DNA of 14,766 bases from Coneutiohabitans thermophilus (GTDB lineage Bacteria; Zhuqueibacterota; Zhuqueibacteria; Zhuqueibacterales; Zhuqueibacteraceae): contig JAPDQY010000140.1 of NCBI GenBank assembly GCA_034505235.1, positions 1 through 14,766 of the forward strand, written 5' to 3'. The notes beneath the pieces were generated by a model that saw nothing but the letters and a program-made list of their open reading frames with translations, ran no database searches and was not told the DNA's origin. This document shows, in pieces, positions 6,798-13,814 of this stretch (the stretch's first letter is position 1; every line of letters begins with the position of its first letter). The translations under genes were made by a program, and so were the position numbers.

Positions 6798-9518
6798 GTG
6801 TTGCGAAAAATCTTCGGTTGTTCCACCTGTCTCATTGCCGTATTCATGGTGCACGGCCATCTTTCTGCGCAGGCCGCTTTCACCTCCGCCGAGCGCCTGC
6901 AAGGCTATCGCGCCCACGGCGATGAGGTGATTTTCATTTTTGATGAGACGGTTTACGGGGTCAGGCCCGTCCGGGTAGAAGTCACTGGTGAGATGCGCGG
7001 CTGGAGCCAGGATATGGCGGATCCGGAGTGGGCGCTGCGCCGGGAGCAGAGCGATACCACGTTGTGGACGCTGGCCGTTTCCCGCACAACCGTCTCGAAA
7101 CTGACGCCCGGAATGCAGTTCAAATTCCGGATCGACGAAGGCGAATGGCTGCCGGTGCCGGCGGCCGCACCGAACAAAAAGAGTGGCAACTTGGTTTTCA
7201 AACCCGGGGAAAAACGACTGCACGTGACCGCCGAGCTGGTAAACCCGCACTATGTGCGACTGTTGCTTTCCGGCAGCAAGGATGAACCCTCTCTCAAGGA
7301 AGCGGATTATCGCCTGCTGCGGGCGGATGGCATGGTCATTCCAGTGGCGGCGGTGCTGCGCGTGGGGCCGGAGGAGCTGCATTTGCATGTGCAAACAGCG
7401 CTGGATCTGGCACGTGTCCACTACGTTGACGTCGTGAAGCTGGGACAAAAAGTGGTCGCCTCGTTCACCGGCTATTTCCGCCATCTCTACTCCAGCGAGA
7501 AGTTGGGCGCGTTTTACGATGATGCCACCCGTCAAACCATCTTTCGTGTCTTTGCCCCGCGTGCCACACTGGTCAAACTTTATCTCTATGCAACGCCCAC
7601 CTCGGAGGCGGAGCAGATCCTGGAGATGAAGAAAAACGACCTGGGCGTATGGCAGGCGAGCGTGCCGGGGAATCTGGTGGGCAAGTATTATGATTTCACC
7701 GTGCACGGTCCCAGTGATCCCGGCAATTATTTTTTTGAGCAGCGGCCGGTGCACGTCAACGATCCCTATGCCCGCGCCAACGTCGATGCCCAGGGCCGCA
7801 GCCGGGTTTGCGCGCCCGTCACGCCACCGCCGCCGCTGCCGAAAGGCCGGCCCAAGATGGCTGATCTGATTGCCTACGAAGTCCACGTACAGGACTTCAC
7901 CACCGGCCTTACCGGCCTGGCGGAGAACAAGCGCGGTACTTTTGCCGGCATGGTGGAGCCCAATTTGCGCAATGCCAGGGGTGAAAAGATCGGTTTCGAT
8001 CATTTGGTCGAGCTGGGCATCAATGCCGTGCATCTCCTGCCGGTGCAGGAATTCATGCACTACCCCGACGAGGAATGGCAGGAGGCGTTTGCGAACGACC
8101 CCTATATGATCGAACGCGGCATCAACCGGGAGAACTATCAATGGGGCTATCGCATTTCCAACTTCTTCGCGTTGGAAAACCGCTATCGCATCAAGGGCAC
8201 GGATCATGGGGCGCAAAACGAACAGTTTCGCGACATGGTGGCGGCTTTTCACAAAAAAGACATCGCCGTCATTTTGGATTTCGTCTTCAATCACACGGCC
8301 GAGAACATCGATGGGCGTGATTTCGTTTTCAACTTCAAGGCGTTCGATGCACAGTACTACTACCGTAGCGATGAGCAGTTGCGGCTCATCGGAGTCTTCG
8401 GCAACGAAACCAAGTCGGAAGACCGTCCCATGGTGCAGCGCTGGATCATCGAGCAGTGCAAGTTCTTCGTGGAGGAATACGGCGTTGACGGCTTTCGCAT
8501 CGACCTGGCCGGCTTGACCGACAAGCAAACACTGCTGGCATTGCGCCAGACGCTGGGTCCGGACATCATTCTCTACGGCGAACCCTGGATCGATTCCAGC
8601 GATCCCCACTTTCAGGCCAATCCCGCGTGGGATTGGTACAAGAACGATGCGCCCATCACCTATTTTGACGACGATTTCCGCAACGCCATTCACGGCCCGC
8701 CGGATAATCCCAAAAACAAATTCACCGATCGCGGCTATGCCGGAGGCAACGGCCGGCGCACCGAGGCCCAACTCGCCGTGGCAGCCGGCTTCGAGACCGA
8801 GCACACGCCGCTGAGTGGCATCAACTATCTCGACATCCATGACAACTGGGCGATGGCGGACCGTTTCGCGCGGCACGATTGGGACGGCCGCCAGGGTGTC
8901 GAGGAAGGGCCCTTCAAAATCGCGGCCGCCATGTTGTTCACTTCGCTCGGGCCGGTCATCATTCATGGCGGCACGGAACTCATGCGCAGCAAGGGCGCCG
9001 CCCCGCTGGAAGAGGTCGTCAAACACACCCGCACCGGCCCGATTTACCTGCATGGCAAGCGTGATACCTACAATCTGCGCGCCGCCAACGAGTTTCAATG
9101 GGAAACCAAGGGCAAGCAGCGCGGCGACGACAATGGTCAGATCAAATGCAACTATGACAACATGTACAAATACTGGCGCGGCTTGATCGCTCTGCGCAAC
9201 AGCAAATACGGCCAGGTCTGCCGGGTTGCCACCAAGCCGGCGGACGATTACATCAAATGGTTCCTGCCGGAGAACGAAAGATTGCTCGGCTACGTGATCG
9301 GTGAACGGCTGCTGGTGCTGGTCAATACCGATACGGTCGATGCGGTCTTCTCCGGTGTGGAGTTGCCGCCGCGTTCGCGCTGGCGCCTGGTTGCGGATGC
9401 CGATCGTGTCGATCACGCCAGCGGTATTGGCGGCCTTCCCGACAGCGAGCTGCTGCCGTTGTCAGCCATCGATTTGACCGTGCCCAGACAAAGTGTCAAA
9501 ATCTGGGTGCGGGATTAG
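6798..9518 (+). CDS. Secreted GH13 debranching enzyme, pullulanase/isoamylase-like
   Basis: The product has 906 residues from GTG 6798, chosen for GAGGAG seven bases upstream and a signal peptide that starts there (MLRKIFGC ... GHLSAQA). Residues about 32-235 form two N-terminal beta-sandwich domains. A CBM48-type domain follows (about 236-330, KLGAFYDDATRQTIFRVFAP), as in type I pullulanases. The GH13 barrel runs from about 350 to 800 with YEVHVQDF (360-367). Region I is DFVFNH (494-499), region II GFRIDLAGL with nucleophile D569, region III LYGEPW with acid/base E595, and region IV IHDN with H681-D682. All three catalytic acids are intact. A C-terminal beta-sandwich ends the protein. The expected reaction is hydrolysis of alpha-1,6 branches in pullulan, starch or glycogen outside the cytoplasm. 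YQWGYRISNFFALENRY (from Y447) replaces the pullulanase YNWGYDP motif and looks partly isoamylase-like, so the exact specificity is open. Confidence 0.87.
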   Translation: MLRKIFGCSTCLIAVFMVHGHLSAQAAFTSAERLQGYRAHGDEVIFIFDETVYGVRPVRVEVTGEMRGWSQDMADPEWALRREQSDTTLWTLAVSRTTVSKLTPGMQFKFRIDEGEWLPVPAAAPNKKSGNLVFKPGEKRLHVTAELVNPHYVRLLLSGSKDEPSLKEADYRLLRADGMVIPVAAVLRVGPEELHLHVQTALDLARVHYVDVVKLGQKVVASFTGYFRHLYSSEKLGAFYDDATRQTIFRVFAPRATLVKLYLYATPTSEAEQILEMKKNDLGVWQASVPGNLVGKYYDFTVHGPSDPGNYFFEQRPVHVNDPYARANVDAQGRSRVCAPVTPPPPLPKGRPKMADLIAYEVHVQDFTTGLTGLAENKRGTFAGMVEPNLRNARGEKIGFDHLVELGINAVHLLPVQEFMHYPDEEWQEAFANDPYMIERGINRENYQWGYRISNFFALENRYRIKGTDHGAQNEQFRDMVAAFHKKDIAVILDFVFNHTAENIDGRDFVFNFKAFDAQYYYRSDEQLRLIGVFGNETKSEDRPMVQRWIIEQCKFFVEEYGVDGFRIDLAGLTDKQTLLALRQTLGPDIILYGEPWIDSSDPHFQANPAWDWYKNDAPITYFDDDFRNAIHGPPDNPKNKFTDRGYAGGNGRRTEAQLAVAAGFETEHTPLSGINYLDIHDNWAMADRFARHDWDGRQGVEEGPFKIAAAMLFTSLGPVIIHGGTELMRSKGAAPLEEVVKHTRTGPIYLHGKRDTYNLRAANEFQWETKGKQRGDDNGQIKCNYDNMYKYWRGLIALRNSKYGQVCRVATKPADDYIKWFLPENERLLGYVIGERLLVLVNTDTVDAVFSGVELPPRSRWRLVADADRVDHASGIGGLPDSELLPLSAIDLTVPRQSVKIWVRD

Positions 9519-9627
9519 CGAGCTGGTGTCTGTCCGCAAGCTTTGACTGTTGAACGATTGTTCCTGCTCCGGCCCGGCTGGTGCTTCACATTCCCCGGAG
9601 CTCTCGCGCCTGTCACCGTTTGGGATA

Positions 9628-9644
9628 CCCCGGCGCTGCCGGGG
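9628..9644. repeat. GC-rich hairpin downstream of the debranching enzyme
   Basis: CCCCGGC (9628-9634) pairs perfectly with GCCGGGG (9638-9644) around a 3-base loop, about 110 bases after the stop at 9518. No T-run follows on either strand, so it is at best a weak or factor-dependent terminator. The rest of 9519-9789 shows nothing that I can support as a gene. Confidence 0.35.
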
Positions 9645-9789
9645 GCGGAACATTCTTGGACAGAGACGAACTATGATTTGATTGGTGGAAGCGCTTGTCG
9701 TGTCCTGCGGCATCCGCCCGGTGAAGCGAACCGACAAAAGGCGGGCGCGCAGTTCCTGCAAGCAGAGTGGCAGTCCAGCAGGGATTTTT

Positions 9790-10626
9790 ATGGAGCAAGG
9801 GCAAATTTATCCCAACCTCGCGCAGGCGTTCGGGCTTTTGGGAATGGTCATTCTCCTGCTCACGCTGGCGAGCATCCCGATCAGTCTGCTTGGCGATTTG
9901 CTGCAAATTGCGGTGGCGGCGCAGCCGCTGGTGCTGGCACTGGCGAACACCGTGGCGATCGGATTGACTTTGCTGTGGGGCAGCCGGCAGGCAGGCGCCG
10001 GCTTTCGCGAACTGTTCCCGCTGCAACCGGTGGCGGCTTCCCTGTGGCTGCCGATGATGCTGACGATTCTGGGCATGAACATTTTGCTGTCTGAGTGCGA
10101 CAATCTTCTGCGCCTGGTGTTGCCGGTGCCGAACTGGCTGGCTGATTTGATGCGGGAGCTTTTTGATCCCGGCAAGAATGTGTGGGCCACCGTCCTGACG
10201 CTGGTGATCGTCGCACCGGTGACCGAAGAATTTTTGTTCCGCGGGCTGATTCTGCGCGGCCTGCTCGGCAACTATGGCAGGTGCAAAGCGGTGCTGGCTT
10301 CGGCGCTGTTGTTTGCGCTGATTCATCTCAACCCCTGGCAGTTCTTCAGTGCGGCGGTCGCCGGTGTCGTTTTGGGCTGGTGGTTTGTGCAAACGCGCTC
10401 GCTGGTGCCCTGTCTTTTTGGGCATGCGCTGCACAATGCGCTGCCGGTGCTTGTCCTCTCCTGGCTGCGGTGGGAAATCCCGGGCTATACTACAGAGTTG
10501 AATCGCGCGGTGGAGTTTCAGCCGCTGTGGTTTGACGCGCTGGGTGTGGTGATGGCCGGAGCGGGTATCGCCCTGCTGCGCTCGCAGTTCCGCAAGCCGG
10601 CCGCCACCGGGCAGTCCTCCCGTTAA
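9790..10626 (+). CDS. CPBP-family intramembrane metalloprotease (CAAX/Abi type)
   Basis: The product has 278 residues. ATG 9790 is preferred because the upstream extension from a TTG is Arg/Lys/Ser-rich and unlike a membrane protein. A weak GGGA lies upstream. About eight hydrophobic segments are visible (near 12-35, 40-63, 82-101, 131-147, 166-184, 187-203, 209-227, 249-264). The CPBP signature motifs are complete: EEFLFR (E146, E147, R151), FALIH with H179, and HALHN (H212, N216). The family consists of inner-membrane glutamate-type proteases related to eukaryotic Rce1. In bacteria its members process peptides or prenylated substrates, give self-immunity to bacteriocins, or are of unknown role. 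No bacteriocin gene is nearby, so the substrate is unknown. It stands between the debranching enzyme and the VWA gene with gaps of more than 200 bases on both sides. Confidence 0.85.
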   Translation: MEQGQIYPNLAQAFGLLGMVILLLTLASIPISLLGDLLQIAVAAQPLVLALANTVAIGLTLLWGSRQAGAGFRELFPLQPVAASLWLPMMLTILGMNILLSECDNLLRLVLPVPNWLADLMRELFDPGKNVWATVLTLVIVAPVTEEFLFRGLILRGLLGNYGRCKAVLASALLFALIHLNPWQFFSAAVAGVVLGWWFVQTRSLVPCLFGHALHNALPVLVLSWLRWEIPGYTTELNRAVEFQPLWFDALGVVMAGAGIALLRSQFRKPAATGQSSR

Positions 10627-10668
10627 ATTGTTGGAAGCCTCATGCCTCGGTTGCGTATGGGGCCGCAG

Positions 10669-10692
10669 CGCAGACATCTTGTCTTGTCTGCG
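10669..10692. repeat. Palindrome after the CPBP gene
   Basis: CGCAGACA (10669-10676) pairs perfectly with TGTCTGCG (10685-10692) around an 8-base loop, about 45 bases after the stop at 10626. No T-run follows, so it could be a weak terminator or a protein-binding site for the downstream VWA gene. Confidence 0.35.
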
Positions 10693-10755
10693 GGCAGGGA
10701 GGTCTGCGCCACGCCACACGTTGCCGGGGCGCTTACTTGGACGGGCAACGGGGAC

Positions 10756-10784
10756 TTGCATTTGCAGGAACAAATTCGCATATT
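10756..10784 (+). promoter_or_regulatory. Candidate promoter of the VWA-ATPase pair
   Basis: TTGCAT (10756-10761) and CATATT (10779-10784) are spaced by 17 bases and lie 54 bases before the ATG at 10838. The -10 box is imperfect. This is the best match in the 211-base gap. Confidence 0.3.
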
Positions 10785-10837
10785 GGCCGACCTTTTGGCA
10801 ACATCACCCGGGCGCGACCCTCAACAGGACCGCAGTC

Positions 10838-11938
10838 ATGAACTTCCGTTATTCCGAATGGCGCGATGAACAAAACAAGAGCCGCCTCACCTTCGATGAT
10901 CTGATGAAGTTGTTCAGCCAGTTGCTGCTGCGCAGCGATGGCGACGTGCGCCAGGCGTTGCAGTGGCTCACCCGGCTCGATCAGAAACACCGGCTGTTTG
11001 ATGATGAGCCGGGCAGGGGGCTGGGCGATTTCATCGAGTGGCTGAAGCAGCAGGGGTATGTGGAGGAAGTGAACCGCGAATTGCGCCTGACCCGGCATGC
11101 CGGCCAGCGCATCCGCCGGGATGCGCTGGAGCAGGTTTTTTCCTCGTTGCGCAAAAGCCGCCTGGGCGGCCAGCATGCCATTCCCAAATCGGGCGAGGGC
11201 ATCGAGCGATTGTCGGAAACCAAGCGCTACCGCTTCGGCGACGCCCCCGGCAACATCGACTTCACCAACACCATCAGCAACGCCATCCGGCGCGCCGGCC
11301 TCGAACAGATTCGCATTGTCGAGGATGATCTCGAGGTCTATGAAACCGAGCATCTCGCCACCTGCGCGACGGTGCTGCTGATCGACATCAGCCACAGCAT
11401 GGTGCTCTATGGCGAGGATCGCATCACCCCCGCGAAGAACGTGGCGCTTGCACTCTCCGAGTTGATTCTGACCAAATATCCCAAAGACAGCCTGCATGTC
11501 GTGCTGTTTGGCGATGAGGCAGTCGAGGTCAAGGTGGAAGACATCCCGTTTGTGAGCGTCGGGCCGTTTCACACCAACACCCGGGCCGGTTTGCAGCTTG
11601 CGCGTGCGATTCTCAGGCGCAAGCGCGGGGTCAACAAGCAGATTTTCATGATCACCGACGGCAAACCCTCCGCCATTTTCGAATACGGTCGCCTCTACAA
11701 GAACCCTTACGGCCTGGACCGCAAGATTGTCAACAAGACGCTGGACGAGGCCGTCCTGTGCCGGCGGGAAAAGACCACCATCACCACCTTCATGATTGCT
11801 GATGATCCCTGGCTGGTCGACTTCGTGAACAAGCTCACGCAGGCGAACCGCGGCCGGGCCTACTTCTCCTCGCTCAACCGGCTGGGCGAATTCGTGTTTG
11901 TCGATTATTTGCGCAACCGGCGCCGGCATGTGCGCTGA
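10838..11938 (+). CDS. VWA-domain protein partnered with AAA+ ATPase
   Basis: The product has 366 residues. ATG 10838 has AGGA eight bases upstream; the upstream extension is not protein-like. Residues about 17-120 are helical and include a winged-helix-like stretch (FIEWLKQQGYVEEV ... LRLTRHAGQRIRRDALEQVF). Residues about 175-360 are a von Willebrand factor A domain with a complete MIDAS metal site: DISHS (D183, S185, S187), a Thr in HTNTRAGL (T248) and ITDG (D274). There is no signal peptide or membrane helix, so it is cytoplasmic. In this family (ChlD/CoxE/MoxR-associated VWA proteins) the VWA subunit binds the client and works with an AAA+ ATPase, which is encoded immediately downstream. 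The two are probably co-transcribed. The client is not indicated by the neighbours. Confidence 0.85.
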   Translation: MNFRYSEWRDEQNKSRLTFDDLMKLFSQLLLRSDGDVRQALQWLTRLDQKHRLFDDEPGRGLGDFIEWLKQQGYVEEVNRELRLTRHAGQRIRRDALEQVFSSLRKSRLGGQHAIPKSGEGIERLSETKRYRFGDAPGNIDFTNTISNAIRRAGLEQIRIVEDDLEVYETEHLATCATVLLIDISHSMVLYGEDRITPAKNVALALSELILTKYPKDSLHVVLFGDEAVEVKVEDIPFVSVGPFHTNTRAGLQLARAILRRKRGVNKQIFMITDGKPSAIFEYGRLYKNPYGLDRKIVNKTLDEAVLCRREKTTITTFMIADDPWLVDFVNKLTQANRGRAYFSSLNRLGEFVFVDYLRNRRRHVR

Positions 11939-12070
11939 CATTGCGCCGGCGGGTGCGTCTGCCGTCATTATTGGGCCGTTCATTTGCGCGCCCGCCTGTC
12001 GATGCCCGGCGCCCTCCATGACGGCGAATGCGCCCGCCCTGAGGCAAGCTTCATCTGCAACGAAGAGACC

Positions 12071-13576
12071 ATGAACACCAAAGCGCTGTTGCAAATCCGC
12101 ACCCTGGGCCAGCTCAAGGCCTCCGGATATAAAGTGTTGCCGGTCAAGGACGAAGTCCGCAAAAACCTGGTGACGAAGTTACGTAACAGGGAAAAAATTT
12201 TCCCGGGCATCATCGGGTATGACGAAACCGTTATTCCCGAGCTGTGCAACGCCATCCTCTCGCGTCATGATTTCATTCTGCTCGGCTTGCGCGGCCAGGC
12301 CAAAAGCCGCATTCTGCGCGCACTGCCGGATTTGCTGGACGAGTACGTGCCGATTTTGAAGGGCAGCGAGATCAACGACAACCCCTTCGCGCCGGTGTCG
12401 AAGTATGGTGTGGAGTTGGTGAACGAGTTCGGCGATGAAGCGGAGATCGAATGGATCGGACGCGACCGGCGCTATGGTGAAAAATTGGCGACACCCGACG
12501 TCACCATCGCCGATTTGATCGGTGACATCGATCCAATCAAAGCGGCGGCACAGCGGCTGCATTATGCCCATGAGGGCATCATTCATTTCGGCATCATTCC
12601 CCGCACCAACCGCGGCATCTTCGCGATCAATGAGTTGCCGGATTTGCAGCCGCGCATCCAGGTCGGCCTGTTCAACGTCATGCAGGAAAAGGACATTCAG
12701 ATTCGCGGCTTCCCCATCCGCATTCCTCTTGATGTGATGATAGTTTATTCTGCAAACCCCGAAGATTATACCAATCGGGGAAATATTATCACGCCGTTGA
12801 AGGATCGCATCGGCTCGCAGATTCACACGCATTACCCGCGCACGGTCGAGATCGGCATGCAAATCACCGCGCAGGAAGCCTGGCTGAAACGCAACGGCAT
12901 GCCAGTGAAGGTACCTTATTTCCTGCGGCAGGCCATTGAGCAGTTGGCAGTGGAAGCCAGACGCAGCGAGTTTGTCGATCAGAAAAGCGGCGTATCCACT
13001 CGACTCACCATCACCTGCCTGGAAAACATGGTGAGTAATGCCGAGCGCCGCGCGTACCTCTGTGGTGAGAACGAAATCATTACGCGGGTGTGCGACCTCT
13101 ACGCGGCTTTATCAGCGGTGACCGGCAAGATCGAGCTGGTCTACGAAGGCGAACAGGAAGGGGTCATGAACGTGGCGAAGGCTCTGCTGGGTAAAGCCAT
13201 CAAGCAAGTCTTCCTGAGTTATTTTCCCGAGCCGTATGGCGCCATGAAAAAAGGACAAAATCCGTATCAACAAATCGTGGCGTGGTTCAAAAACGATCGC
13301 AAAATCGACATTGCCGACGTGATGACCAGCGGAGAATATATCAAACGGCTCAACAGCGTCAGCGGCCTCAAGGAGTTGACATTGCGTTATCTGCCCGGGG
13401 CCGCGGAAATGACACCTTTGCAGCTCGCGGTCGGTATGGAATTCGTACTCGATGGGTTGCATCAAAACTCGATGTTGAGCCGCGACGAGATGGGCCTGGT
13501 GCGCACCTATTCCGACATGATCAAAAAGATGTTCAGCAATATCTCGCGCGACGAGGAAGAGGAGGAGGAAGTTTGA
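12071..13576 (+). CDS. Mg-chelatase-I/MoxR-like AAA+ ATPase
   Basis: The product has 501 residues from ATG 12071, preceded by GAAGAGA close to the start. Walker A is GLRGQAKS (G72-S79). Lines such as PDVTIADLIGDIDP, then TNRGIFAINELPDL, then SANPEDYTNRG and PLKDRIGSQIHTHYP follow the ChlI/BchI and MoxR pattern. They give sensor 1 at N229 and a likely arginine finger at R246. The Walker B position reads IFAINEL, with N187-E188 instead of Asp-Glu. The C-terminal half (about 300-490) is helical. The tail is strongly acidic (six Glu near the end). With the VWA protein encoded 132 bases upstream it should form an ATP-driven complex for protein remodelling or metal insertion. No porphyrin, cobalamin, CO dehydrogenase or methanol dehydrogenase genes are in view, so it is not called a magnesium chelatase. 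Confidence 0.87.
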   Translation: MNTKALLQIRTLGQLKASGYKVLPVKDEVRKNLVTKLRNREKIFPGIIGYDETVIPELCNAILSRHDFILLGLRGQAKSRILRALPDLLDEYVPILKGSEINDNPFAPVSKYGVELVNEFGDEAEIEWIGRDRRYGEKLATPDVTIADLIGDIDPIKAAAQRLHYAHEGIIHFGIIPRTNRGIFAINELPDLQPRIQVGLFNVMQEKDIQIRGFPIRIPLDVMIVYSANPEDYTNRGNIITPLKDRIGSQIHTHYPRTVEIGMQITAQEAWLKRNGMPVKVPYFLRQAIEQLAVEARRSEFVDQKSGVSTRLTITCLENMVSNAERRAYLCGENEIITRVCDLYAALSAVTGKIELVYEGEQEGVMNVAKALLGKAIKQVFLSYFPEPYGAMKKGQNPYQQIVAWFKNDRKIDIADVMTSGEYIKRLNSVSGLKELTLRYLPGAAEMTPLQLAVGMEFVLDGLHQNSMLSRDEMGLVRTYSDMIKKMFSNISRDEEEEEEV

Positions 13577-13616
13577 AGCGCAACCTTGGATGAGGTGGTT
13601 TCGATCTTGAACACAT

Positions 13617-13690
13617 GTCATTCTGAAAGAATCTTTGTCATATCTGGTCACCAAAGCTTGTCGTAGAATGAAAAAAGATTCCTTCAAAAA
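13617..13690. repeat. Imperfect inverted repeat, possible dispersed element
   Basis: TGAAAGAATCTTT (13624-13636) and AAAGATTCCTTCA (13674-13686) are inverted copies with 12 of 13 matches and a 37-base spacer. CATTCT (13619-13624) and AGAATG (13665-13670) give a second, nested inverted pair. The motif GTCATTCTGA...GAATCTTT resembles short dispersed repeats that I recall from many uncultured bacterial genomes. It lies just after the ATPase gene in AT-richer DNA, so it might also act as a terminator. Confidence 0.5.
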
Positions 13691-13702
13691 CCAATCTTCC
13701 TC

Positions 13703-13731
13703 TTGACTCTTGCCGGATAATTTTTTAAATT
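13703..13731 (+). promoter_or_regulatory. Promoter of the GAF-HD gene
   Basis: TTGACT (13703-13708) and TAAATT (13726-13731) are separated by exactly 17 bases in an AT-rich tract. They lie 83 bases before the ATG at 13815. This is the best sigma-70-like match in the window. Confidence 0.5.
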
Positions 13732-13814
13732 CACAAACTTTGGTGAGATGGAAAACAGAGCTTGATACGAACACATATTTCTTAGGACGCGAAATTTCTT
13801 TCCTGAGGAACACC

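Noticed and set aside
6735..9416. An 893-codon open frame on the minus strand, opposite the debranching enzyme gene
   Set aside because: It is a shadow of the real gene: the plus strand has a signal peptide, ribosome binding site and all GH13 motifs, while the antisense product shows no domain and has the odd composition expected from high-GC codon bias.
12071..13576. Calling the ATPase and VWA genes a magnesium chelatase for chlorophyll synthesis
   Set aside because: The similarity is at family level only, the Walker B residue differs, the third subunit (ChlH) is absent from the window and nothing here suggests photosynthesis.
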